Shown here: positions 9,019-20,178 of the stretch, one piece after another
How the letters are laid out: each line of letters starts with the position of its first letter
Position numbering within the stretch: the stretch's first letter is position 1
NCBI GenBank assembly: GCA_001586195.1
Contig: CP014609.1
Location: forward strand, 2,082,001 to 2,146,000
Direction of reading: 5' to 3'
DNA length: 64,000 nucleotides
DNA from: Solibacillus silvestris
Lineage (GTDB): Bacteria; Bacillota; Bacilli; Bacillales_A; Planococcaceae
Program-made: the position numbers and the translations under genes
The notes under the pieces: generated by a model
Database searches by the model: none
Told to the model about the DNA's origin: nothing
Seen by the model: the letters and a program-made list of their open reading frames with translations, nothing else

Positions 9019-10373
9019 TTTGCTTCCCCTTCCTTTTGCACATGCTTTTTCTCAATTTTCGCTTCGGCATATCCATCCTGAAACGTCACTTGAATCACGT
9101 CGCCTTTTTCCAGCTCGTGAACTGATTTTACTACGTTTTCCTCTTTATATGCCACGCTAAAGCCTTTACTCATTAATGCGAGCGGATTTAACGCCTCCAG
9201 CATACGCAGCTGATTTGTAAAAGCGACTTTATTTTGTGCGAGCTGTTGCTGCATTCGATTCGTTAACGTTTGAGTACGGTGTTCGAGCTGCTGTTTAGCA
9301 GCAATTAATTGATGTACAGGCGAATACAGCTTCATTTTGCTATCTATTGTCTGCAATTTTGATTTTTCATTCATCATATAGAGCTTCGTTGCATTTTGCA
9401 GTGATAAGTCCACCTGAATTAACCTTTCAATAAAAGGACGATATAATCGCTCAGGTGTTGCAAGCGGATAGGAATTTTGCAGTTTTGTTAGGCGATTTCG
9501 TTCAAAATTGAGCTTTGATGTCATCATTTGATGAAGAATAGACTGATAGTGAAGAATTTGCTGGTACAGCTGCTGCTGATTTGGAACAGCCAGTTCTGCC
9601 GCAGCAGTTGGTGTCGGTGCACGTAAGTCCGCGACAAAATCCGCAATTGTCGTATCGGTTTCATGTCCGACCGCACTAATAACCGGAATACGGCTTTCAA
9701 AAATCGCCCGTGCGACGATTTCTTCATTAAATGCCCATAAATCTTCAATCGATCCGCCACCACGTCCAACTATCAGAACATCACAAAATCCATGGCGGTT
9801 CGCTAAATAAATATTCTCTGTAATGTTTGGAGCCGCACCTGCACCTTGTACGAGCGTCGGATAGATTAAAATTTCAGCCTGCGGATATCGGCGGTTAATC
9901 GTTGTGCATATATCGCGAATAGCCGCACCAGTCGTCGCCGTTAAAACACCGATCGTTTTCGGAAATTGCGGAATCGGCTGTTTAAAATTTGGATTAAACA
10001 ATCCCTCATTTTGCAGACGTTCCTTTAACTGGTTAAAAGCGACGAACAAACCGCCAATCCCATCCGGCTCCATCGTCTGTGCATAAAGTTGGTATGCGCC
10101 ACTTGCTTCATAGACATTCACATCGCCCCGTATAAAAACTTTCATCCCTTCTTCCGGCTTAAAGGAAAGTTTCGAAGCCTGTGAACGGAACATCGTAGCG
10201 TTAATACGTGAACTGTCATCTTTCAGCGTGAAATAAATATGACCAGAACTATGTACCTTTACATTTGAAAGCTCTCCCGTTACGTAAACATCACGTAAAT
10301 GCGGATCGGCATCAAATTTTCGCTTAATATATTTTGTTAATGCTTTGACGGATAAATAAGAATTCGATGTCAT
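9015..10373 (-). CDS. xseA: Exodeoxyribonuclease VII large subunit
   Basis: XseA degrades single-stranded DNA from both ends. The 452-residue product has the N-terminal OB-fold (about 5-100, with GELSNVKVHSSGHIYFTLKD), the catalytic domain with GRGGGSIEDLWAFNEE and SAVGHETDTTIADFVAD, and a long C-terminal helical region. Length equals the B. subtilis protein within a few residues. It heads the xseA-xseB-ispA-dxs-tlyA unit. Confidence 0.96.
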   Translation of the reverse strand: MTSNSYLSVKALTKYIKRKFDADPHLRDVYVTGELSNVKVHSSGHIYFTLKDDSSRINATMFRSQASKLSFKPEEGMKVFIRGDVNVYEASGAYQLYAQTMEPDGIGGLFVAFNQLKERLQNEGLFNPNFKQPIPQFPKTIGVLTATTGAAIRDICTTINRRYPQAEILIYPTLVQGAGAAPNITENIYLANRHGFCDVLIVGRGGGSIEDLWAFNEEIVARAIFESRIPVISAVGHETDTTIADFVADLRAPTPTAAAELAVPNQQQLYQQILHYQSILHQMMTSKLNFERNRLTKLQNSYPLATPERLYRPFIERLIQVDLSLQNATKLYMMNEKSKLQTIDSKMKLYSPVHQLIAAKQQLEHRTQTLTNRMQQQLAQNKVAFTNQLRMLEALNPLALMSKGFSVAYKEENVVKSVHELEKGDVIQVTFQDGYAEAKIEKKHVQKEGEAK

Positions 10374-10511
10374 AAACGTATTGCTCCTTTACGGTAGTAC
10401 TTTTCTGTATGTGTGATTTCCATTGCGTCGGAAACCCCGGTTTATAAAAAAATAAGCGGAATATTTACCGCTACTTCTCTCTTGTTTACTTTCTATTGTA
10501 TCGTTTAAGCT

Positions 10512-10551
10512 AAAAATCACGATTTTGATCTACATCAAAATCGTGATTTTT
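10512..10551. terminator. Strong inverted repeat after folD
   Basis: An 18-base arm AAAAATCACGATTTTGAT is perfectly complemented after a four-base loop (CTAC). It is nine bases beyond the folD stop, with A and T tails. A second weaker hairpin AGCGG...CCGCT at 10455-10472 is followed on the minus strand by a T run and may be a backup. Confidence 0.85.
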
Positions 10552-10560
10552 GAAGTTAGA

Positions 10561-11424
10561 TTAATTCTCTTGACGTTCTAACTCTTTTTCAGCTGCTTGT
10601 ACTGTGTTTTCCAGTAACATCGTGATTGTCATAGGGCCGACACCGCCTGGAACGGGTGTAATATGTGAAGCAATCCCTAGTACATCATCAAAATCCACAT
10701 CACCGCAAAGACGGTTGTCTTCATTTCGGTTAATCCCTACATCAATGACAACTGCCCCTTCTTTAATATGCTCACTTGTAATAAAGTTCGCACGACCGAC
10801 TGCCGCAATTAAAATATCGGCCTGTTTCGTAAAGTACGGTAAATCCGGTGTTTTAGAATGTGTATATGTAACTGTAGCGTCTTTTTGCAACAATAGTTGC
10901 CCCATCGGTTTCCCGACGATATGGCTGCGTCCTACGATGACTGCATGCTTTCCTGCAACGTCTATTCCCGCATGTTCGAGCATTTTCATAACCCCATAAG
11001 GAGTACATGGCAAGTATGTATCCTGTCCAAGCATCATTTTCCCTACACTAATCGGTGAGAATCCGTCCACATCTTTCTCCGGAGAGATCGTTTGAATTAC
11101 TTTGTCCTCATTGATATGTTTCGGTAATGGAAGCTGAACGAGAATACCGTGAATTGAAGCACGTTCGTTTAATTCACGAATTTGTTCAAGTAAAGCCTGT
11201 TCTGAAATTTCTTCAGGTAGTTTGACAAGTTCCGAATACATCCCAATTTGCTCACAAGACTTTTGCTTGTTTGCTACGTATGTTTTGGATGCCGGATTGT
11301 CGCCTACTAAAATGACAGCTAAGCCGGGTGTAATCCCTTGCTCTTTTAGCTTCTTTACACGAGTAGCGACCCCTGTTCGAATTTCTTGACCGATTTCTTT
11401 ACCATTAATAATTACGCTTGACAT
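10561..11424 (-). CDS. folD: Methylene-THF dehydrogenase / methenyl-THF cyclohydrolase
   Basis: This bifunctional enzyme interconverts 5,10-methylene- and 10-formyl-tetrahydrofolate with NADP. The 287-residue product carries the substrate-binding VGDNPASKTYVANKQK stretch with the catalytic lysine, GILVQLPLPKH, and the Rossmann segment VIVGRSHIVGKPMGQLL, ending in the PVPGGVGPMTITML signature. The gene has its own strong terminator and sits between nusB and xseA as in B. subtilis. Confidence 0.97.
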   Translation of the reverse strand: MSSVIINGKEIGQEIRTGVATRVKKLKEQGITPGLAVILVGDNPASKTYVANKQKSCEQIGMYSELVKLPEEISEQALLEQIRELNERASIHGILVQLPLPKHINEDKVIQTISPEKDVDGFSPISVGKMMLGQDTYLPCTPYGVMKMLEHAGIDVAGKHAVIVGRSHIVGKPMGQLLLQKDATVTYTHSKTPDLPYFTKQADILIAAVGRANFITSEHIKEGAVVIDVGINRNEDNRLCGDVDFDDVLGIASHITPVPGGVGPMTITMLLENTVQAAEKELERQEN

Positions 11425-11562
11425 GTTGTTGCTCCTTCCAGTGATTACGACAATCGGAAAGGTTGCCTACTGCTTGTATTAAAAACACACACGATTATTA
11501 TGACAACCTACCAGTTAAATCTTGATATATTAATCTTTAAAGAATTGAATACATTTGTTGAT

Positions 11563-11949
11563 TTATTGCTCAGTAAATTTCGAAAGTACACCATTGACGA
11601 ACTTGCTTGATTTCTCGTCACCGAATGTTTTAGAAAGTTCGATTGCTTCGTTCATGATAACTTTGTTTGGCGTTTCTTCAGCGTATAATAATTCATATAC
11701 AGCTAAACGTAAAATTGTTCTTTCAATTTTTGGCAGACGGTTGATCGTCCATTTTTCTAGGTTTTTTTCTAGCGCTGCATCAATTGCTTCGATATTTTCA
11801 GTTGTCCCACGAACTAATTGCTCCAAAAAGGCATTTGATTTTTGTTCTTCTTCAAGAACATGGCCAATTGCCTCTTCTATTGTTAATTCTGTGCTGTCTA
11901 ACTGAAACAAAGCTTGTAACGCTTTTTGACGCGCCTCTGTTCGTTTCAT
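11563..11949 (-). CDS. nusB: Transcription antitermination factor NusB
   Basis: NusB binds boxA RNA with S10 and supports rRNA antitermination. I chose ATG 11949 behind GAAGGAGAG, giving 128 residues that start MKRTEARQKALQALFQLD as in the family. A frame open 50 codons further upstream has no family similarity. The conserved C-terminal features LRLAVYELLY and PNKVIMNEAIELSKTFGD-E-S-KFVNGVL are present. It lies upstream of folD. Confidence 0.95.
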   Translation of the reverse strand: MKRTEARQKALQALFQLDSTELTIEEAIGHVLEEEQKSNAFLEQLVRGTTENIEAIDAALEKNLEKWTINRLPKIERTILRLAVYELLYAEETPNKVIMNEAIELSKTFGDEKSSKFVNGVLSKFTEQ

Positions 11950-12087
11950 AAATAATAGCTCTCCTTCATAAGTAGCATTACTTGATATCATAGCATATTT
12001 TGCAAGGCATCGCACAGTTTGACAGAAAATTTTTGGCTTCAAAAAGAGATTTTTGTATTCTTCCTTAAAATGGTGAAATTTACGATA

Positions 12088-12125
12088 AAAAAACGACATG
12101 TTTGAGATAAATCAACATGTCGTTT
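12088..12125 (-). terminator. Terminator downstream of the 12412-12678 gene
   Basis: AAACGACATGT and ACATGTCGTTT pair over an 18-base loop, followed on the minus strand by eight T. It separates the small unknown gene and the repeat copy from nusB. Confidence 0.75.
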
Positions 12126-12168
12126 ATATTAATTCCGTTAATAAAATACCAGGTTTTTATATTAGGTA

Positions 12169-12367
12169 GTTGATTTCCATTGCGGGTTGGACGCTTTCCA
12201 GGGGCCCCGAGGCCAACAGGATGTTGGTCACAAAAGCGTTGCCACAGGAAGTGGCGTTCTTAGCTTTTGTTCCTCATCTCCCCCACGGGCTAATCCCCTA
12301 GGAAGCTTGCTTGTAGCGAAAGGCGATAGCCGTCAGCTACACTCGCCTCCCCTCCATTTCAATCAAC
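12169..12367 (+). repeat. Dispersed intergenic repeat, copy 2 (long form)
   Basis: This 199-base copy starts GTTGATTTCCATTGCGGG and ends CTCCATTTCAATCAAC. Its middle holds nested hairpins: GCCAACA/TGTTGGT, and ACAAAAGC-TTGCCAC paired with GTGGCGTT-GCTTTTGT, plus a third near GTAGC...GCTAC. It occupies most of the 462-base gap between nusB and the small gene at 12412. No coding frame here looks real. Confidence 0.85.
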
Positions 12368-12411
12368 TCGTTATAAAACTTACTGAAGGCATCTTACATT
12401 ATAATGTGAAA

Positions 12412-12678
12412 TTAATTATTCTGTAACGGGATCATCAGCGTGCCTGTTTCGCGCTTGTTGTTTTCCGATTCAGGGAATTCAAATAGGTACGTAATTTGTT
12501 CAGCTGTTTCTTTTATTACGTAGAACTGAAAATGCTCCATATTTTCCAAGAAATATCGGATATCCTGCATTGCCATCAGCTCTCCTACTTCTTCATAGTG
12601 TGCCAATGCTTGCTTAAAATAAGCGTTAATCAAATTTAAATCTTCTTCATTTGCTATACGAATATAATCTTTGCTCAT
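12412..12678 (-). CDS. Unknown 88-residue protein
   Basis: A small acidic protein starting MSKDYIRIANEEDLNLI at ATG 12678, with GAGGAG about eleven bases upstream. It is predicted soluble, with helices through about residue 50 and a beta-rich end (FYVIKETAEQITYLFEFPE). I do not recognise a family. The start of the sequence loosely recalls the N-terminus of acetyltransferase-like proteins but no motif supports that. It is downstream of glpK on the same strand, separated by 117 bases and its own likely promoter region. Confidence 0.6.
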   Translation of the reverse strand: MSKDYIRIANEEDLNLINAYFKQALAHYEEVGELMAMQDIRYFLENMEHFQFYVIKETAEQITYLFEFPESENNKRETGTLMIPLQNN

Positions 12679-12795
12679 ATCATTTTAACTCCTCAACTAG
12701 ATTATGACCTATTATAGCATAATTCCAATAGAGAATAGGAAGCTACTGCCAAACGACTTGTCCGGTCATTTATTTTCATGTCCTTTTACTTACCA

Positions 12796-15095
<2,300 letters not shown>

Positions 15096-15113
15096 TCCCT
15101 TCGCCTCTTTTCA

Positions 15114-16754
15114 CTAAGTCATTGTTACGTCTTGTAGTTCATGTTCTAGTTGATCTGTATGCTGCTGCTTTTCTTCTGCTGTCCAGTTTAGGTAGTCGCT
15201 CATTTCATCAATAACAAGCTGTTTATATTGTCTCACTAGATGGATGTTAAATAAGAGTGCGCCTGTACGACGAACGAAAAAGTCACTCGGTGTACATGCA
15301 CTTTCCTCGTTTATTGCATAGTACAGCTGGCCATATACGATCGGCGGTAAGTTTCCTTTTGCCTGTTTAATATAATTGAATACTTTATCGACATTAGTAC
15401 CATAGAATTTTGCTAAGTAATGGCTTTGTTCCTCCGTTAAGCCAAGCTCCTGGCCTTTCATTGTCCGTTTTTCAACAAATGATTCGAAAAATTTAGAGCC
15501 GCTCGTTTCTCCGCCCGAAATAGGCAGGTTTTTGGTAATCGATTTACCGTATTTTAACTGGTATTCGTCGTTTAATTGTTTTACGACAAGGTCCACAATT
15601 TTTTCAGCCATTTTACGGTAGCCGGTCAGTTTTCCTCCTGCAATCGTAATCAATCCGCTTTCTGATTGCCAAATTTCATCTTTTCGTGAAATTTCGGACG
15701 GTCCCTTACCTTCTTCATGGATAAGCGGTCTCACCCCTGCCCATGCCGATTCGATTTTATCTTCTGTCAGCTGCAGTTGCGGGAACATATAATGAATCGC
15801 ATCCATAATATATTGTCGGTCCTCTTTTGTTACCTTCAGATCTGCAGGATCCCCTTCATAAAATGTATCCGTTGTTCCAACGTACGCTTTACCATCTCGT
15901 GGAATCGCAAAAATCATCCGACCATCTTTTTCTGTATCAAAATAGATCGCTTGCTGCAGAGGGAAATCATCCTCGTCGAAAACAAGATGCACACCTTTCG
16001 ATAAAATAAGGTGTTTATTATCAAGCTCCCCATCTAATTTACGTACTTCATCAACCCATGGGCCTGCTGCATTGACCACTTTCTTCGCACGAATTTGAAA
16101 TTGTTCTCCAATAAGCTGATCTTCCACCGTCACTGTAGAAAATGCCACGTTATCCGCTTCAATTCCCACAACCTTCAAATGGTTCATTGCAAGTGCCCCG
16201 TTGGCAACAGCTGCTTTCATCACTTCGATTGTCAGGCGTGCATCGTCTGTACGATATTCGACATAAACGCCGCCACCGAGCAAACCATCCTTTTTAATAA
16301 GCGGTTCACGGGCAATCGTTTCATCTGCAGATAGCATAAAACGACGTTCACCTTTTTTCACATTCGCTAAAATATCGTATACTTTTAATCCTAGCGCTGT
16401 CGAAAACGAACCAAATGTCCCTCCTTTATGGAAGGGCAGCAACATCCATACAGGCGTTGTTACATGCGGTCCGTTTTCGTAAACAATTGCCCGCTCTCGA
16501 CCGAGCTCGGCAACCTCTTTAATTTCGAATTGTTTTAAGTATCGCAGGCCGCCGTGAACAAGTTTTGTCGATCGGCTACTCGTTCCTTCCGCAAAGTCCT
16601 GCATTTCTGCCAACCCTACTTTTATCCCTCGTGTGGCGGCATCAAGTGCAATACCCGCACCTGTAATTCCTCCACCAATAACAAACAGATCAAAGGTTTC
16701 TTCTATGAATGTTTTTTTCAATCGCTCTCTTGCATTTGCAGAAAAGTTTCCCAT
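15114..16754 (-). CDS. glpD: Aerobic glycerol-3-phosphate dehydrogenase
   Basis: GlpD oxidises glycerol 3-phosphate to dihydroxyacetone phosphate at the membrane and passes electrons to quinone through FAD. The 546-residue product begins with the FAD-binding fold VIGGGITGAGIALDAATRG and has the family stretches GTSSRSTKLVHGGLRYL and ITIAGGKLTGYRKMA. It starts at ATG 16754 behind AAGGAGGAAACGGT and is first in the glycerol operon. I saw no clear catabolite or GlpP-type leader before it. Confidence 0.96.
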   Translation of the reverse strand: MGNFSANARERLKKTFIEETFDLFVIGGGITGAGIALDAATRGIKVGLAEMQDFAEGTSSRSTKLVHGGLRYLKQFEIKEVAELGRERAIVYENGPHVTTPVWMLLPFHKGGTFGSFSTALGLKVYDILANVKKGERRFMLSADETIAREPLIKKDGLLGGGVYVEYRTDDARLTIEVMKAAVANGALAMNHLKVVGIEADNVAFSTVTVEDQLIGEQFQIRAKKVVNAAGPWVDEVRKLDGELDNKHLILSKGVHLVFDEDDFPLQQAIYFDTEKDGRMIFAIPRDGKAYVGTTDTFYEGDPADLKVTKEDRQYIMDAIHYMFPQLQLTEDKIESAWAGVRPLIHEEGKGPSEISRKDEIWQSESGLITIAGGKLTGYRKMAEKIVDLVVKQLNDEYQLKYGKSITKNLPISGGETSGSKFFESFVEKRTMKGQELGLTEEQSHYLAKFYGTNVDKVFNYIKQAKGNLPPIVYGQLYYAINEESACTPSDFFVRRTGALLFNIHLVRQYKQLVIDEMSDYLNWTAEEKQQHTDQLEHELQDVTMT

Positions 16755-16874
16755 ACCGTTTCCTCCTTACCAAATGAAGCTTTAAATCTATACCCTATTT
16801 TCACCTTGTTCACATCCTAAAATTCACGAAATTATGAAAAAATATTTAAAATAAGAGCTTCAGTGTTGAGGAAT

Positions 16875-16916
16875 CAAAAAAAGAACCGAGCATCAATTAA
16901 TTGAGCTCGGTTCTTG
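16875..16916 (-). terminator. Terminator after yqhY
   Basis: AAGAACCGAGC and GCTCGGTTCTT pair over a 13-base loop and are followed on the minus strand by a run of seven T. Confidence 0.88.
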
Positions 16917-16925
16917 TTTATACAA

Positions 16926-17330
16926 TTATTCTGCGTCTTTTGAAGTTTCGAACTGGATCCCTGTAATATGGATATTCACTTCGCTTGTTTCGATGGCTGT
17001 CATATTTAAAATGGCTTGTCGAATCGTTGTTTGCACTTCTTTCGCCACTTTTGGAATGGCATACCCATATTTTACAGTGCAGAATACATCAATAACAATA
17101 TTGCCTTCTTCCGACATTGCTGACTTGATGCCTTTGGAATGGACTTTTTTACCGAAACGCTCGGCAACACCTGATGCGAAATTTCCGCGTGTTGCTGCGA
17201 TTCCCTCTACTTCTGTTGCAGCGATACCTGCGATAACTTCAATTACTTCTGGCGCGACTTCAATCTTCCCTAATTCTTCTTTACCAACCGGTGTTGGTTG
17301 TACGAATGCTACTTGTTGTTTCTCAGCCAT
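16926..17330 (-). CDS. yqhY: Asp23/Gls24 family protein YqhY
   Basis: The 134-residue product shows the Asp23 pattern: IEVAPEVIEVIAGIAATEVEGIA, then KGIKSAMSEEGNIVIDVFCTVKYG and a VNIHITGI end. In B. subtilis YqhY is linked genetically to control of acetyl-CoA carboxylase and lies right beside accC. Here it is separated from accCB by about 8 kb of inserted genes. It has its own terminator and starts at ATG 17330 after GAGAGGATG. Confidence 0.9.
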   Translation of the reverse strand: MAEKQQVAFVQPTPVGKEELGKIEVAPEVIEVIAGIAATEVEGIAATRGNFASGVAERFGKKVHSKGIKSAMSEEGNIVIDVFCTVKYGYAIPKVAKEVQTTIRQAILNMTAIETSEVNIHITGIQFETSKDAE

Positions 17331-17462
17331 TTGCGATACATCCTCTCTTATGTAAACTAATGGATTTCTAACGCTTGTTACTTTAAATCCTTAAGTTCAG
17401 TATACTACAATTATAGACCGGATGTAGAACGGTTGCGCCACATTTTGTAATTTTGGCAATGG

Positions 17463-18536
17463 TCATCCATTATTCCATGCATACTGACCTTCATTCGGAT
17501 CAATTAGTTTTATGTCATATACTTCACAGTAATGTTTTGCAACAAATAATATTTCCTGACGTACTTGCAGCATACTGCCTGTATCATTCGTTTCGACAAA
17601 ATACCGAACGAGAATACGGCAGCTTGTCGGCATTAGCTCATCCATCGCTACATGAATAATTTTTTTCGAAATTTTCGGATGTAGTGAAATTTGCTCTCGT
17701 ACAGATTCCAAAAACTTCACAATACTTTCCTCACTGTTTTCATTTGATATATGCAGGAAATGCTCCACTTTTCTTTCTGTACGATTGGACAGATTATAAA
17801 TCGGACGATTGACTAAATACGAGTTTGGTACATAAACTGTTCCTTTATCGGATGTTTGAATAACGGTACTGCGCAAATTTATATCCTGTATAGTCCCGTC
17901 AATTTTCTCGTCACCCGACATAATCCAATCACCGATCTGAAATGGTTTATCCAACGCAACACTCATCCCGCCGAAAATATGCGCGAGCGTGTCACGAATA
18001 CCAAATGCCAGCGCCACACCTGTTAATCCAATTGCAGTTAAAAACCCGTTTAAATTAAAGTTCCACAGTGACGCAATTGTAAACATCGCAATGACCATGA
18101 CCGCGACTTTACTCATCCGCAAGAAAAATGGGGTTAAAATATCCTGATCTTTCCCTGTTTCAAATCGATGTGGGTTTTTCAAATAAAAACCAAGTACATC
18201 ATACAGTGCTTTAAATGCAAAAAATACATAGACTGAATCAATATAAATACTTAGTTTCGCATTTTCAAAAAGCCATACTTCCACTAATAAAGATGCTGCC
18301 ATCACAATAAGGCTGAAAATAATCGCGTTACGTATTGATGGGTAGACACTCTTTGTAATGTCACCGAATACCGGATGATTTTTTTTATTGAACAAATCCG
18401 CTATTTTAAAAAGCAGCGGCCGTATTATAAATCGAATGACGATTAAACCAACGATAATTATTGCAGCAGCCGCCAGACAATCTGCTACAGTCGGTGCAGT
18501 AACAGACGGAATTAACCATTTTATCGATTCCCACAT
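17463..18536 (-). CDS. Small-conductance mechanosensitive channel (MscS family)
   Basis: The 357-residue membrane protein has about five hydrophobic segments in the first 190 residues. Then follows the MscS pore helix and beta domain: FLTAIGLTGVALAFGIRDTLAHIFGG and DWIMSGDEKIDGTIQDINLRSTVIQTSDKGTVYVPNSYL (core GTIQDINLRSTVI). It would release solutes on hypo-osmotic shock. ATG 18536 is preferred over GTG 18545 because GAAGGTG lies just upstream. It is divergent from the 18652 gene. Confidence 0.9.
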   Translation of the reverse strand: MWESIKWLIPSVTAPTVADCLAAAAIIIVGLIVIRFIIRPLLFKIADLFNKKNHPVFGDITKSVYPSIRNAIIFSLIVMAASLLVEVWLFENAKLSIYIDSVYVFFAFKALYDVLGFYLKNPHRFETGKDQDILTPFFLRMSKVAVMVIAMFTIASLWNFNLNGFLTAIGLTGVALAFGIRDTLAHIFGGMSVALDKPFQIGDWIMSGDEKIDGTIQDINLRSTVIQTSDKGTVYVPNSYLVNRPIYNLSNRTERKVEHFLHISNENSEESIVKFLESVREQISLHPKISKKIIHVAMDELMPTSCRILVRYFVETNDTGSMLQVRQEILFVAKHYCEVYDIKLIDPNEGQYAWNNG

Positions 18537-18651
18537 AACAATCACCTTCTTAAACCTTCTTTACAACTACAAGACAAAATCATACCATGTAAAGAAACGA
18601 TTTACATCGAAAATCGTTCCACTGATAATCAATTCGAATGGAGGATTATTT

Positions 18652-18996
18652 ATGACTGCACTTAACAATCTATTTTTGCTTCTAGAACAACAACTCATGC
18701 ATTACAGAAAGGAAGATTTTATCAACATCTTGAGTGAGGATTTTCTTGAATACGGATCATCCGGAGGCATCATGGATAAAACTTACTTGATTCACCAAAT
18801 GACAGAACAAGGGATTGAAGACTGTTTATTTACCGTTACAAAATTTCAGGCAGTTTCACTTGCAGATCAAATTGTGCAAACACGATTTGTCACTACAAAT
18901 CGAACGAATGGCAACAGGCAAAACCGCAGTTCGCTTTGGCGCAATGAAAACGGGACATGGCGGATGTTCTTTCATCAAGGAACACCAGCAAAATAA
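18652..18996 (+). CDS. SnoaL/DUF4440-like small protein
   Basis: A 114-residue protein starting MTALNNLFLLLEQQLMHYRK at ATG 18652 behind GGAGG. The pattern LLSEDFLEYGSSGGIMDKTYLI, with TRFVTTNRTNGNRQNRSSLWRNENGTWRMFFHQGTP after it, is typical of NTF2-like DUF4440 proteins. Substrate unknown. A longer frame opening at 18388 is not supported because it would overlap the MscS gene and lacks a ribosome site. It is the only plus-strand gene in this stretch. Confidence 0.75.
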   Translation: MTALNNLFLLLEQQLMHYRKEDFINILSEDFLEYGSSGGIMDKTYLIHQMTEQGIEDCLFTVTKFQAVSLADQIVQTRFVTTNRTNGNRQNRSSLWRNENGTWRMFFHQGTPAK

Positions 18997-18998
18997 AA

Positions 18999-19028
18999 AA
19001 CCACTCTTATGTAAAGAGCAGCATTTTT
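18999..19028. terminator. Weak convergent hairpin
   Basis: CTCTT and AAGAG pair over a five-base loop between convergent genes, with A/T tracts on both sides. The stem is short. Confidence 0.4.
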
Positions 19029-19029
19029 A

Positions 19030-20028
19030 TTACTTTTTCAGTAAATCTTTATATTGATGCGATGTCGTGAGCGCAATCGTCAGCGAACCTTTGCTATAAT
19101 ACGTTTTAATTAAAAACGGTGCCCCGCTCGTATTTTGAAATTTAAAATCGAGCGATCCGTAAGAAACCGTCGCATCCCTTCCAGTCGGGACATAGCCGAT
19201 GTTTAGTGAATGGTGATGCCTTTCCGTAATGCGAATTCCCAACTGGTCGACGGCATTGAATAATGTCGAGGACGTTTGGCAAATTCCACCACCAATACCC
19301 ATCACCAGCTCCTTGTTAATAATTTCAGGTGCCGGTTGATAGCCTTTTTCCACCGTTCGTTCTCCGACCATTGTGTTAAAAGAAAAATAATCTCCATCCC
19401 CAACTAAAATATTATGGATGGCCTTTGCGGAAAGCTCGATATTTTCACTTCTTCCGCTTTCTGCTCCATTAAAATAAGTCGTAAACGAAGCAACAGTCAC
19501 ATCATCTAATGAAGGAATGTCGATTTCCAGATTGCTTTCCAATATATACAGCGGCAAAAAAATATGGTCCCCTTTTGGAGAAGCCGCTAAAATTTTTTCG
19601 ACTAATTCACTTTCCTTTAATACGATTCCGGGATTTCCTTCAATAATCTCTCCGTTTTCCCTAATTTTGTGCAGGACCATTGTTTGATCATAGCCGGTCC
19701 TTTCTTTAGACCCTCTTGCCAGTTCTCTCGCTACTTTCTTAATGTTTGCCTCGTACAGTTCACGATCCGTGCCGTATCCTAATAATTGTGGTGTGAACGA
19801 TTTCACGATTTCCATTGTTCTCGGATCAATCAGTGTAATAACAGCTGGATAGATAAGCGGATATTCCCCAACAATTGCTTCCCTTTCCGACAACCGGGCG
19901 GAGGTCGAAGCTTCGATTTGATGTTCTTTTACTCCATCTGTTTCGGAAGTTCCTGAATATGACGATTTTTCACAGCCTACAAGTAAACAAAGACCGAACA
20001 ATACTAAATAAATGAAGTTTGTTTTCAT
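19030..20028 (-). CDS. VanW-family lipoprotein
   Basis: The 332-residue product has a lipoprotein signal with lipobox LVGC (Cys about 19) and a C-terminal VanW domain: FSFNTMVGERTVEKGYQPAP, GIGGGICQTSSTLFNAV, RHHHSLNIGYVP and DATVSYGSLDFKF. The middle (about 60-190) lacks a family I can name. VanW proteins are cell-envelope proteins of unclear biochemistry. It lies 150 bases after the M23 peptidase gene on the same strand, in a cluster for wall modification. Confidence 0.88.
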   Translation of the reverse strand: MKTNFIYLVLFGLCLLVGCEKSSYSGTSETDGVKEHQIEASTSARLSEREAIVGEYPLIYPAVITLIDPRTMEIVKSFTPQLLGYGTDRELYEANIKKVARELARGSKERTGYDQTMVLHKIRENGEIIEGNPGIVLKESELVEKILAASPKGDHIFLPLYILESNLEIDIPSLDDVTVASFTTYFNGAESGRSENIELSAKAIHNILVGDGDYFSFNTMVGERTVEKGYQPAPEIINKELVMGIGGGICQTSSTLFNAVDQLGIRITERHHHSLNIGYVPTGRDATVSYGSLDFKFQNTSGAPFLIKTYYSKGSLTIALTTSHQYKDLLKK

Positions 20029-20178
20029 TTTATTTCCCCTATCTATAAAAGCAAAGATCTCATAGCTTATTCAGAAATTTAACTTCTGTTAACAGAATTA
20101 ATGCCACAAATGCCCATACGTATTGAATGGGGTACCGTCACTTTTATAGACAGCTAAAATGGTAAAAATCATTAATCA

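Noticed and set aside
12187-12426. A plus-strand frame inside repeat copy 2
   Set aside because: It is made of the repeat sequence and has no ribosome site; copies 1 and 3 do not keep the frame.
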